A DNA stretch of 64,000 bases from Ancylostoma caninum (lineage: Eukaryota; Nematoda; Chromadorea; Rhabditida; Ancylostomatidae). The DNA lies in contig JBAJFG010000060.1 of assembly GCA_037903475.1 (NCBI GenBank), forward strand, positions 1 through 64,000, given 5' to 3'. Of the stretch, positions 1 to 10,858 are shown piece after piece (position 1 is the stretch's first letter; every line of letters starts with the position of its first letter). The notes under the pieces were generated by a model. It was not told the DNA's origin. It did no database searches and saw only the letters and a program-made list of their open reading frames with translations. The translations under genes and the position numbers were made by a program.

Positions 1-475
1 GGGGGGGGGTCCGTTGGCCCAAGTGTGAGGAATAAAAGAATTCGAGTTCACCGATGGAAGATGGGTCTGCTTTGTCCTAAAGTGTGGGAATCCCAGGGTC
101 ATGCCGATGGAGTAGGGGTCCGCTATGGCCCAGGTGTGAGGAACACCAGCATTTTGGTCCACCGAAGGAGGTATGGGTCTACTGGGGCCTGAAAGTTGAG
201 GGAACTCCAGGATACGGGTTTGTGGATGGAGGAAGGGCTGCGCTGTGGTCTAAAAATGTAGGGGACGTCAAGGTAGGGGTTCGCGTGTATAAGAGAGGTC
301 CCTGTGGTCCAGGTGCTAGGAACGCCAGAATGTGGGTCTGATGTCCGCTTAATGTGTGGGAATGCCAGGATGCGGTTATGCCGATGAAGGAGAGGTCCGC
401 TTTTACCAAATTGTGAGGAGCGAGAAGATACTGCTTCACTTATGGAGGAGAGGTTCGCTTTGGCCCAGGTATGAA
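1..475. repeat. Degenerate minisatellite, about 60-bp unit
   Basis: Seven to eight imperfect units follow one another from the window edge. Each has the pattern ATGGAGNAGGGGTCCGC, then TGGCCCAGGTGTGAGGAA, then a CCAG/ATG stretch. The last clear unit ends near AGGTTCGCTTTGGCCCAGGT at about 470. The open frames across it on both strands reflect the repeat and low stop density, not a gene. The array probably continues beyond the left edge. Confidence 0.7.
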
Positions 476-3425
476 TAACTGTGTGAATAGCTCAAATCGC
501 AGGAAACGCGCCTTAAAGAAAGATATTCGTCCAATAACAATCTCAACTTGAGTTACTTCGAGTTCTTAATTACACTGTGTCGGTTACAGCAAATAGTCGA
601 CAGTTACTAGATTCTTATAAATGGTAAGCACGCGCAGAGTTGAGGATGGCTAGCCATTTAAAAAGTGCTGTGACAACAAACGAGGGATGTATCATTGTAT
701 CGGAAAGTGAATTTACATGGTGATGTGTGATAAAGAGTGCTCGAGCAAGGCGCATACAAGAAGTCCGGAGTTGGTTAGGCGGCCAGACTGGTAGAATACA
801 CGCAACTCATAAGGAGAATTTCGTATTCAAACTCAATTAATTAGTATTTTCGCTTCTATTTCAATTTCCTAAGGCTTTCATAGGCGCGAAACTTTTGCAC
901 ATACCTCAAGTGGCTGCCCCTCCCCACTTTCTAGCGACCCGTAGGGGCGCTAGTCGTTGTAATAATTCGGTTAATTTTGTGAACTCCAGGCAACTGTTCT
1001 ATTTTGGCTTGAGTTTCTAACAATCGCCGTCTTCAGAGTCTGTGACGATCGGTACTAACTATGAGGTCATATCTCTATAGAACCACACAAACGAAACTTT
1101 AAATTTGTTCTCCTGTCATGAAGCTAGCGCTGGAACAGACTCTCGCCACTTTGATGTCACTGGAGTGATGTTACGATTATAATTTACGAATTTTCAATAA
1201 TTAGAGCAATTGTAATGTAGTAAAAAACGAAATTTTCATAATAGGCGGTCCGAGAGGTGGGAAATGGTACACCCCACGAGAATAATCGGGAACCTCAGAA
1301 CACATGGACTTTTTCATTGGCAAGGCCATTGCAATCATTGCAAGACATTTTAAGGTCTTTCTTGATTGGATTTAGATTCAGAAGAGACCTTAGGAATTAA
1401 TTTGCGTTGGAGACTGGCACAGTTAATTAACCAAGTTTGATTATCGGACATTTGCTACTTACCCGGATGGAAGGTGCACAGGAAACTTTAGTCTTTTTTT
1501 TCGTGAACGACACCTCTGCCTTGATCCATGAGGACCAAAAAATGGCTACTACGATGACACTGCAAACATTTCAAACTGTGTTCGGCTGTTTTCCATGTTC
1601 AATAGAATAGAATGGGTGGCACGCGGTAGTAGGTATACCTAGAAAAATTAGCTGAGTTGAACCCCAAAAGAATTGGACAGATGCAAACTTGAACCAGAGA
1701 CATCAGTGCACTTTCAGCTCTTCAGAGGACCGCGTCATCGTTTCCAGTGTTCGCTTCCACAAAGGTTTGCTCCAGTCTCAGTGTACATACGTATGACTGT
1801 GCAATAATATCCTAGATAACTTCAGCCGTTCAAAAACCGCGCCTACTCAAAAAAAAAAACTAACTGGTCAACCTGATGCAAGCATATATTACTCGTATAT
1901 AAGTGTGTATAAGAGTGGTAAATTACGATTGCGCCTCTTTATCTGCGTGAAGTTAACTCTGAAAATGACACCACGATACCTTAGTTAACATCATTTGCAA
2001 AAAGTTGCCGAGTGCAATGGTGATCTTTCAACAATTTCATGATTTCAGTTGGACACTTTCTGAATGTCTTTCATCTCCAAAAATCGAAGTTCATACCTAT
2101 TTATATACAGATGGAGGTCATTTTGCATGAAAATATCGATCGTAACGATTTTATTGATTTTTCGCCATTTTTTGCTCAGGGGTCGCGGAAAAAATGTCTA
2201 TCGGGGTTCTTCTATATGTTGAACATGAGTATGACAGCCATTCCACCCAAAAGTGTCGATTCATTAATTTCTATTTCAGCATGCTTGTTCAGGGACAAGT
2301 GAAAAAATTTTCAGCAGGGCTCTTTAATAAACCAAACACAATTATAACAAGATTTTTTTTGTGGAGAAGCGAACTAGTAAATGGGGCTTGTTGTCAATTC
2401 AAAGATGAAATCTGGCAGCAAATCCTGGCATAGGTGATGTCCCACCTCTGCCTCTACCCGAATACGCAGCCCTAGGAGCCAGCCAGCAGGCTCACAGGGC
2501 TGCGTATATGTATGGGTAGATGACACCGCGTGGCAGCGGCAACCGGTTGGTTTACATATAAAATACAATAAAGAGTGTGAAAGTGGTGCAGAAAATCCAT
2601 GTTCGCTTACAAGAAAGTTGAAATGGATGAAATATGTGCAACGAGCTCCCACCTAAGGCTAGATTGATTTTTTTCTCAGATTACATAAAAAAGAACAGAT
2701 GGACAGCTTGAACACAAATGTTCAATATCTTTTGGTTGAAAGAAAAAGGTGGTGCGCACTCCAAATTTACCCGTAATAAATTTTGGGTAGAAAAAAAAAC
2801 AGGGATGATCCAATGAAAATAAAGATGCGATTGGAGAGAATTTTGCGCTACCAACATATTTTTGACCTATCCTATAAATACAATTTGCAGTTAACTTTAA
2901 CACTTAGAATTGACTCTTGACAACCTCAACAATTAAAATTGACACTTGACTTGCGGGACTCTCAAATTCAGCACTTCAAATTACTAATCATATGCAAGAC
3001 TTTATTTGAGAGAAAAAATGGGTGATGTGAGCATTGAGTGACAACAAAAGTTGCAAGTTGTTGGCTTAGAGTGATTCTCAAATGGGTTCAAAATGGTTTG
3101 CAGGTTGAATTCTTCTCTGTTTGGATTGCTGGTGGACCTTCTCTGTATGATACAGTTCCAAGCTCAGATGGTCTTATGAAGAAGGATTTGTACGGCAGCC
3201 AGAAAGAAGAGGGCCGCTCCAGTCATCCAGGTAGGATTTTGGGGAGGTCTCTTTCATTTGCAGGTACAAAATCATGTAGTGATATTTTAAGAGAGCAATG
3301 ATTTGTTCTCTTCTCCGCAAAAATCGAGGTGAGCAAAGCAATTGATGAGCAAAATCACAATTACAATCAATCGATCACCAAAAGCAAACTATTTATTTCA
3401 TCTCGGTCGATCAAATTCAAAAGAC
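476..3425. other. Unassigned AT-rich stretch, no supportable gene
   Basis: Only short chance frames occur here. I found no recognisable domain, no exon with both splice sites and conserved content, and no RNA gene. It includes a poly-A run near 1850 and AT-rich low-complexity sequence. Upstream exons of the plus-strand glycosyltransferase could in principle lie here or up to 13.5 kb, but I cannot identify them. Confidence 0.4.
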
Positions 3426-3429
3426 GTCT

Positions 3430-4120
3430 GCTACCTTGGTAACATGGAACTGAACAGCACGGATACCATTTGTGACTTGTGTTTTATTTGAATACAAAAC
3501 TCAGCTTTGATGAACATTGTAAAGTTGTCGCAAAGAAAGCCAAAAGAACTTTACACAGCGCTTTCACATCCTTGTCTTCAAATTCAGCTTACCTTTCACT
3601 GGCCTACAAATCTAATGTGTAACTTATTCTAGAGTATGGCACTACTGTGTTCAACCTCTAATCCAGAAGTGCCATAATGGGACTTGAAGACGTTCGGAAC
3701 AATTTCACTAAACACCTCTCGATAAGGCTCCATAGGTCTAACTATGCCAACATCTCGTCGGCTTCTATCCGGAACCAGAGTTTTGAAATACTTTTTCTAG
3801 CTACTCGAAGAATCAAGTATGATCTTGTCATGGTCTAGAAATCTGTCTGCGGCAAACGTCTGTCATCTTCCGGTAGATAAGTTTTATAGGTAATCGCCTT
3901 CCTGCCCAAGAGGTGGCCCATTGAAAATAGAATTCCCCATAGCGAAAAACAGTTCACCATCCAACGTTTCCACACAAACAGCTGGTTCAATTTTTCCGAG
4001 GTTCTCCAAGAAATATAATACATCCTGTCTTCACTAAGACAGTATAGGAGACAGGTAGATAAATTTCTGAACGACTCTGCCTATTGATTCATCGTATATG
4101 TACATCTGAATACAGCGCTT
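3430..4120 (+). pseudogene. Degraded non-LTR retrotransposon (LINE) reverse-transcriptase C-terminal fragment
   Basis: Read across frameshifts and stops, the region gives the end of a CR1/jockey-type reverse transcriptase: LSFDEHCKVVAKKAKRTLHS near 3505-3565, then AYLSLAYKSNV, then LILEYGTTVFN near 3625, then a segment resembling LERVQNNFTRKL in the family, around 3680-3720. In these LINEs this part follows the catalytic FADD motif and forms the RT thumb and C-terminal region. No FADD or endonuclease domain is present, so the copy is 5' truncated and dead. An AAATAAATAAATAA tract at 5197-5211, beyond the mariner at 4131-5127, looks like the 3' tail of the same LINE. Seen: motifs and tail. Inferred: that both belong to one insertion. 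Confidence 0.65.
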
Positions 4121-4130
4121 CAATGTATTA

Positions 4131-5127
4131 GGTTGTAGCGAAAGTTCTCGTAGTTTTCGAAAGTGTGCTTTTTCAACCCCACCTGCCTTGAAGCAACCTG
4201 GTGTGCTTTTTTAACCGCACACTGCCTTGAAGCAACCTGTCTTTTGTATGTATAAGGAGACCAGGTATGTGCAATTCAAAGCAGAACTTTTGCCACCTTT
4301 CAGTATAAGACTTCAAACCTAAGGAATCAGCATCCAGTTGTCGCATTAACGCTGTATTTGGGGACGGTACAGCATCCGAACGCACTGCACAAGATTGATC
4401 CAGACACCTTCCTATTAGCAACTTCAACCTCAATGTTTCCGCGCATCCGGAGTCGCCACCGATCGATTGTGGCAGTTGATGGATTCGGATCCATGGCAAT
4501 TACGCGTGAAAAGATGCAAGTCTTGGATGTTTACTTTACCAGCATCGCCGATCACCTGCATCAGTTGGGCGGAGTAGAAAAATTATTACAGTGAGTTACC
4601 ATTGTCAGACCGAGTGTGGTCTCCAGCAAAGGCATCGTCCACTGTGCACCACTGCCACGCGACACTGCCCGGCGGTAGACCTGTGCTATCAGCAGCCGGA
4701 TAGATTGGCCGTAAAAATCGCAGAGAAGACTCCGAATCACGGCAAGATCCGATTTATGTACGATGGTGCTCGTCCACATATTGAAAGTGCGACTCGGCAG
4801 TAGCTACCCGGCTTTGGATGGAAAGTGCTAACTTGGCCAACGTAAAGCCCTTACATTGCCTCAAAAGATAACCACCTTCTCCTGTCCCCCTCTAACCATG
4901 CAAATTAGAGCGTTCAATGCTGAAAATGACTTTGATTGCTGGTTGGGCAACTGTTCCGACTCAATGTCAGAACAGTTATAAGCCGAGGACATCGAAAGGA
5001 TTTCCAAAAATGGGCGAAGAGTGGCAATACATGACGATAATTTATACATTTCTCAATGTGCTTTCCTGTTTCTGAGAAGTCAGGAAAATGTACTGTTCTA
5101 AAAACCGCGAGAACTTTCCCTACAACC
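4131..5127 (+). mobile_element. Mariner-like element with TIRs and TA target duplication (decayed)
   Basis: The ends are inverted repeats. Left: GGTTGTAGCGAAAGTTCTCG. Right reverse complement: GGTTGTAGGGAAAGTTCTCG. TA dinucleotides flank it at 4129-4130 and 5128-5129. Inside, a plus-strand frame near 4680-4803 gives KIRFMYDGARPHIESATRQ, matching the mariner second catalytic block (HDNARPH type, here YDGARPH with D retained). A later stretch near 4935-5050 matches the transposase C-terminus (WLGNCSDSMSEQL, then VAIHDDNLYIS). In-frame stops and lost segments, including the usual PYSPDLAPSDYHLF block, make it inactive. At about 1.0 kb it is shorter than the usual 1.3 kb. Confidence 0.75.
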
Positions 5128-5604
5128 TAATATTTCAAGCACTGTACTTGTATCCTTCAGGCGTCTCTGTATATTAGCGTGGTACAACCACGTGCAAATA
5201 AATAAATAAGGGCAGGAGGGAAATCGAATATTGGCTTCAATTGACTTTTGTGAGACCTATCTACCAGCTGCTACCAATTCTGTTCTGACCTATTTTATAG
5301 GATGATCAGAAGGTTTCTGGCCTCCGCTCATTTGTTTCATATTCTGGCCTACAATGATAGTTACTGTTGAGGAATTCTCATTGACCTCTATCACTCTCTG
5401 TGGACTTTCCCAGCTGTTCACAATTTAAGACATTCGGACATATGTACATGTTTTTCTATCCAGGCGGTTTGACATACACTTCATCTTCCACCCTCCATAC
5501 AGCACCTTTGAAGATTCTACTGTGTAACGCGCGCCATATCTCTTGTTTGTTTTTCCAGTGGTTTAGGTCAAGAATATGCAGCATGTGAAAGACTAAAACC
5601 TATT

Positions 5605-7375
5605 ATGAATGCTTCTGCGCCTCACAGGTTGTTACATGAGCACGTTTATTGGCCTAACGTTTCGACTATACGTCGTCTTCAGAGGCCTGGAAGCGGTTCA
5701 AGGTGTTATTAATTTACGACTTAACCTATCAAACGCCTCCTCTCCCAGTGCGTTCGACTCGTTCTGTGAGAACACTGTGAGACCCGTAGCAGAAAATGAC
5801 ACTCACCACGTGCTCCTACGGATTTGGCGGAGATGGACTTCCGCTTTGGTGTTATAAACAGATCCGCTTTGGTGAGCGAGTGCGGACTACTGGCTCTGCT
5901 GGTGTCACTTGCCGAGCATAAATAGTCCTGGCAATCTTATAGCTCACACAATGATAGAAAAGGCATTAGGTCGCTGGTGATTGCTAAATGCTCGTTTCTG
6001 CCGTTCATTCTGGGATTCCGCTTACAGATCCAGAATGCCTCAAGGGTCTTTCTGGACGATGTTTGTGGTTCGTAAGCAAGAATGGTACATCGAAATCAAG
6101 TCCATCATGGTCTTCCCTTCTATGTTTCCCCAAGGGTGTTGTCAGACTCTCCCGTTTTTTACTAGCTATGTGCTCATTTAATCGTACAGAGAGCGGTCGA
6201 CCGGTCTCTCCAGTATACTGCGTATGACATGTTAAGCATTCGATTTCGTATATCACCCCAGTTTTCGCATAATCCCCAACTTTGCCATAAGGACAGACAA
6301 CACAATTTTCGGAGATACAGGCTCTGTCGTAAAGTCTGTTTCGGTCAACTTGACGTTTGATGTTTTCGTTAGGAATGTTGACAAGAATAACATCATCGTC
6401 AAGTTGGGCTCGAATAAGACATTGCCTGATCGCGGTGCTAATCCTATCTGAAATGAAGGGCAAGCATAACGGGATTTTATTAGTGCGCAGCTCAGCTGAA
6501 CTAGTAACTCGTGGTGTTCGGGTTCGCTTTCCTTTTGCTTGATAACCATTACTGCGCAATATACTGGAAGCCAATGTTAGGGAATCTTGCTTCTCTGCTT
6601 CGCCGCTGCTTACGCCAACAGCCGTTTTGATCATGTTGCGGACAACAGCGCGTTTTACGGATGTCGGGTGGCTGACAAGCGTGTACGATGATATTTTTCG
6701 AATTCTCCTTTCGATACCATTTGACGTGGACCATACCATTCGACAGTTTCAGCTGTGTATTCAAATATGGAAGCCAACCGTCGCGCGGGGTCTCTCTCGT
6801 TAGCTTTATGTACTGCGACTGTTGATTGAGAATTTTGAAGCACTCATCCATTTCGGCTTGCGTTGAAGTCACAATGCAACAGTCATCGATGTAGCGGCAG
6901 TACATTAGTGGGAATCGTGAGAGAACAGGCTCCTCTATTTTGCTCATGAAGCAAATAGCCAGTACAGGAGCAAGTCTCTGACCCATTGCTAGACCTCGTT
7001 GTTGTGAGAAGTACGTTCCCGACCATTTGAAGATGTTGCAGCTAAGACATTCCTTGATTAGAATCATAACCTGTTTTCGACTCAAACCGTACATCTCTAT
7101 ACTTCTGCAGTGTAAATCAAGCATTTCGGACAACGCTTGAAGAGCAGCAGCATTGGTAACGTTCGTGTAAAGAGATGTTACGTCGAATGATTCCATAACG
7201 CATTGTTGATTGAAATTCACATTGCGCAAATGTTCGAGGAACTGAGCTGTATTCGTCAAATGGGACGGCACTTTGGTCAGCAATTGGCTCACGATTTTAT
7301 TCAAGAACCAAGATATTCTGTCAGTTGGTCCACCCACACAACTGATAATAGGTCGAATTTGGTACGTTTCCGGTG
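5605..7375 (-). mobile_element. Penelope-like retroelement, 5'-truncated copy A
   Basis: This arm is the reverse-complement partner of 7388-9170. On the minus strand it encodes the same reverse transcriptase (FDVTSLYTNV, GLAMGQRLAP, YCRYIDDCCIV) followed by a GIY-YIG endonuclease (GVIYEIECLTCHTQYTGETG). The frame is broken twice: near 6680, where a shift replaces the HASSAHPTSVK segment, and near 6080, where the C-terminus departs after GLDFDV. It is therefore a dead copy. The arm ends at 7375, next to a 12-bp spacer (7376-7387) at the palindrome centre. The outer boundary at 5605 adjoins the 13-bp sequence ACTAAAACCTATT. Confidence 0.85.
6005..7375 (-). pseudogene. Penelope-like RT / GIY-YIG endonuclease, frameshifted
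   Basis: Translated from 7375 downward, the RT palm is open to about 6680 and then changes frame. A second frame (6739-6005) carries the linker and the GIY-YIG nuclease. RT motif C (YIDD) is near 6882-6900. The GIY-YIG core with the ETGRPLSVRLNEH helix is near 6180-6250. Relative to the intact copy at 7388-8835, it lacks the last ~50 residues in frame because of a small deletion after FDV. Penelope-like elements use RT for target-primed copying and GIY-YIG to nick DNA. This copy cannot encode a complete protein. Confidence 0.8.
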
Positions 7376-7387
7376 GTGAGTCCATGT

Positions 7388-8835
7388 CACCGGAAACGTA
7401 CCAAATTCGACCTATTATCAGTTGTGTGGGTGGACCAACTGACAGAATATCTTGGTTCTTGAATAAAATCGTGAGCCAATTGCTGACCAAAGTGCCGTCC
7501 CATTTGACGAATACAGCTCAGTTCCTTGAACATTTGCGCAATGTGAATTTCAATCAACAATGCGTTATGGAATCATTCGACGTAACATCTCTTTACACGA
7601 ACGTTACCAATGCTGCTGCTCTTCAAGCGTTGTCCGAAATGCTTGATTTACACTGCAGAAGTATAGAGATGTACGGTTTGAGTCGAAAACAGGTTATGAT
7701 TCTAATCAAGGAGTGTCTTAGCTGCAACATCTTCAAATGGTCGGGAACGTACTTCTCACAACAACGAGGTCTAGCAATGGGTCAGAGACTTGCTCCTGTA
7801 CTGGCTATTTGCTTCATGAGCAAAATAGAGGAGCCTGTTCTCTCACGATTCCCACTAATGTACTGCCGCTACATCGATGACTGTTGCATTGTGACTTCAA
7901 CGCAAGCCGAAATGGATGAGTGCTTCAAGATTCTCAATCAACAGTCGCAGTACATAAAGCTAACGAGAGAGACTCCGCGCGACGGTTGGCTTCCGTATTT
8001 GAATACACAGCTGAAACTGTCGAATGGTATGGTCCACGTCAAATGGTATCGAAAGGAGAATTCGAAAAATATCATCGTACACGCTTCGTCAGCGCACCCG
8101 ACATCCGTAAAACGCGCTGTTGTCCGCAACATGATCAAAACGGCTGTTGGCGTAAGCAGCGGCGAAGCAGAGAAGCAAGATTCCCTAACATTGGCTTCCA
8201 GTATATTGCGCAGTAATGGTTATCAAGCAAAAGGAAAGCGAACCCGAACACCACGAATTACTAGTTCAGCTGAGCTGCGCGCTAATAAAATCCCGTTATG
8301 CTTGCCCTTTATTTCAGATAGGATTAGCACCGCAATCAGGCAATGTCTTATTCGAGCCCAACTTGACGATGATGTTATTCTTGTCAACATTCCTAACGAA
8401 AACATCAAACGTCAGTTGATCCGGAACAGACTTTACGACAGAGCCTGTATCTCCGAAAATTGTGTTGTCTGTCCTTATGGCAAAGTTGGGGATTGTGCGA
8501 AAACTGGGGTGATATACGAAATCGAATGCTTAACATGTCATGCGCAGTATATTGGAGAGACCGGTCGACCGCTCTCTGTACGATTAAATGAGCACATAGC
8601 TAGTAAAAAACGGGAGAGTCTGATAACACCCTTGGGGAAACATAGAAGGGAAGATCATGATGGACTTGATTTCGATGTAAAATGTACCATTCTTGCTTAC
8701 GAACCACAAACATTGGCCAGAAAAACCCTTGAGGCATTCTGGATCTGTAAGCGGAATCCCAGAATGAACGGCAGAAATGAGCATTTAGCAATCACCAGTG
8801 ACCTAATGCCTTTTCTATCATTGTGTGAGCTATAA
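7388..8835 (+). CDS. Penelope-like reverse transcriptase with C-terminal GIY-YIG endonuclease (N-terminally truncated)
   Basis: About 480 codons are open to the stop at 8835. Order of domains: RT fingers/palm (GGPTDRISWFLNKIVSQLL; FDVTSLYTNV near 7580-7610; GLAMGQRLAPVLA near 7768-7806; catalytic YCRYIDDCC near 7862-7888), a thumb/linker with TPRDGWLPYLNTQLKLSNG, then a GIY-YIG nuclease (GVIYEIECL near 8510-8530, YIGETGRPLSVRLNEH near 8548-8597). A C-x2-C-type cluster (SENCVVCPYG; ECLTCH) precedes and overlaps the nuclease, as in canonical Penelope-like enzymes. An ATG at 7273 lies in the opposite arm and gives a false N-terminus created by the palindrome. The true N-terminal RT region is missing. 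The open frame suggests a fairly recent insertion, but autonomous activity is unlikely without the 5' end. Confidence 0.88.
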
Positions 8836-9170
8836 GATTGCCAGGACTATTTATGCTCGGCAAGTGACACCAGCAGAGCCAGTAGTCCGCACTCGCTCAC
8901 CAAAGCGGATCTGTTCATAACACCAAAGCGGAAGTCCATCTCCGCCAAATTCGTAGGAGCACGTGGTGAGTGTCATTTTCTGCTACGGGTCTCACAGTGT
9001 TCTGACTGAAACGAGTCGAACGCACTGGGAGAGGAGGCGTTTGATAGGTTAAGTCGTAAATTAATAACACCTTGAACCGCTTCCAGGCCTCTGAAGACGA
9101 CGTATAGTCGAAACGTTAGGCCAATAAACGTGCTCATGTAACAACCTGTGAGGCGCAGAAGCATTCATAA
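7388..9170 (+). mobile_element. Penelope-like retroelement, 5'-truncated copy B
   Basis: This is the plus-strand arm of the head-to-head pair. It begins at CACCGGAAACGTACCAAATT and ends at GCATTCATAA, where its reverse complement meets the left arm's outer end. It contains one uninterrupted RT-EN frame (7388-8835) and about 335 bp of 3' sequence, including CAATAAACG near 9121. A 13-bp sequence, ACTAAAACCTATT, occurs outside both arms (5592-5604 and 9222-9234), consistent with a target-site duplication of a composite insertion. About 50 bp (9171-9221) lies between this arm and the right-hand repeat. Confidence 0.85.
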
Positions 9171-9599
9171 TTGATACTTCATCAACATGCCCAGGTTTTA
9201 TGAAGAGAGTACATGGAAATTACTAAAACCTATTGCTTCGTAAGGTGCTGAGATATACACGAAGACGACTGTGAGTGATAGAGCATCCCATTGCCCTAGA
9301 TCTTTGGTCCTTTAGTTGAACATATGGGCAATTTTTCTTATGACCGTTTTGCGATATCAAGGCTCAAATACGATAATTGCAGCCATGAAATGAAAATTAA
9401 TTCTTAGTATGTACGTAAATGGAGCAAAATCGCAAAGTGAAAAGGATAATGAACTTCAAATCTTCATGATTGTTTACAACAAAATTCCACCGGATCAATT
9501 TCTCTGGACGTGGTGTCGGCCGGAAACTGTTTTGATACGCCTGCAGTTGCTAATAGTTGTGTGGGTGGTCGATAAATTCAATGAAGTTGCAGCCTGAAA

Positions 9600-10240
9600 A
9601 GGGTTAAAAAAGTGTTGCTCAGGCGCTTGCAAGCAGGTTTTTGCAAAAGGATCGGAAAGCAAAGGAGACTTTGAAGGGTTCGGAGAACTGCTGCGAAGGC
9701 GACACGTCGTGAATTTGCGCAAAAAAGCAGTCCAGACTAGATTCTAAAAATCTCCCGAAACTTATGTGTATCGAAAAGCTCAGGCCTTTCCAGCGCATAT
9801 TTTGTGTTAGATGCATAAGTTTTGAGAGGTTTTCCGCGCAGTTCTTGCACCGACTGAGATTTTTCTTTACTGCAAATTTCAAAAGAATCCGTGAAGCGTG
9901 TTATTTGCAAGACTCCTCCGAATTCCTCCCCACTGCTAGAAAGCCTTATTTAAAGGCATACACGGAAATGTTGCCCTCTTAGATTTTGCTACTTATTGGG
10001 TCTAGCACTATAGTGAGAACGAAGGCAGTGATCAAATCCTGTGAAAAGGTGTTTTTCATCGGGTTCAGGTTAGCTCGTTTGCAAAGAATGGCCGAGTTGG
10101 CCGGCCTTGAATTGTAAGAAGTGAGAATGAAAGCAAGTCCTATCCTAGGGAAAGAGAGCAGTTTTAGACAAAAACAACCACTCATCTCATGCTACAACTC
10201 ATTCTGTAGGAACTCTGAATAAATCTCTCATTATCTTGAG
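9600..10240. other. Unassigned stretch, nothing recognised
   Basis: Short chance frames occur on both strands, with no domain, inverted end repeat or RNA gene that I can support. Confidence 0.3.
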
Positions 10241-10304
10241 AATGCCTACTCAAACAAAAATGTCAGGACACGCGCAGTATGATAGCCCCCATTTCCTAAG
10301 ACTT

Positions 10305-10403
10305 CGGGGCATGCGGAGGACGTAGTCGAGGGGTGCGATGTAGGCCCGAAAAATCATCGGGGCGTGCGGAGGATGTGGTCGGGGATGCGACATACCCCCG
10401 AAC
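10305..10403. repeat. Two-unit tandem repeat, about 53 bp
   Basis: CGGGGCATGCGGAGGACGTA recurs as CGGGGCGTGCGGAGGATGTG, each followed by a GTCG...GGGTGCGA / GGGATGCGA stretch ending near CCCGAA. It is GC-rich against AT-rich surroundings. Confidence 0.6.
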
Positions 10404-10612
10404 ACAGATAAAAACCTCGGATGGTTGCGGAGGAACATGGCACGCACGTGAAACTAGAACCGCCCAATGTCTAACATAACAGAGCAGTGAGTTCTGCCTG
10501 TTTTTCCACTTTTTGTAGCCCTGCACTCCATCTTCTCCTATGATATCGTTCGATAGGCTTCTCATTGTCATTGTTTACCTTAAAAGTTGGCGAAATCTCC
10601 GAAGTGTTTCGG

Positions 10613-10858
10613 TTTTGAGGTCCTTTATGATCGCCAAAGTGATTTTCACAATTTGAGACGACTTCCCACTCATAAACACGCCTATGTTAAAGTCAGATAT
10701 AAAGAATAGCGTTTGTAACTCTGTGTATCTCCTAATTGTGGCAGAGCCTTACAACAGAGGTCGTTTTCGAGATTTTTATAATAATGAACCAGATGTAATA
10801 TAATAATAAAGCCTGATTGAACTGTCCTGTACGATGGCGATCATAAAGGACCTCAAAA
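10613..10858. mobile_element. MITE with perfect terminal inverted repeats
   Basis: TTTTGAGGTCCTTTATGATC at 10613 is mirrored by GATCATAAAGGACCTCAAAA ending at 10858. With the following GCCA the arms are 24 bp and perfect. The 246-bp body has no coding capacity. The arms suggest a recent or hairpin-stabilised element. No clear target duplication was identified. Confidence 0.75.

Larger units (their letters stand above)
5298..9552. mobile_element. Possible old TIR DNA transposon enclosing the Penelope-like pair
   Basis: The left end reads ATAGGATGATCAGAAGGTTT then CTGGCCTCCGCTCAT. The right end, reverse complemented, reads GCAGGCGTATCAAAACAGTT then TCCGGCCGAC. Both resemble the better preserved ends of the element at 36870-38085 (AGGGGTATCAAAA, then GTTTCCGGCCTCCGCTC). 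No transposase is recognisable between the ends. Removing the Penelope-like insertion leaves under 0.7 kb, so it was probably non-autonomous. The two ends could instead belong to different insertions. Confidence 0.4.

Noticed and set aside
1..475. Possible CRISPR-like or subtelomeric repeat at the left edge
   Set aside because: Units are contiguous and degenerate without spacers, and no telomeric TTAGGC repeats are present. It is an ordinary minisatellite.
7273..7387. Upstream ATG extending the Penelope-like frame
   Set aside because: The first 38 codons are the reverse complement of the left arm plus spacer, created by the palindrome.
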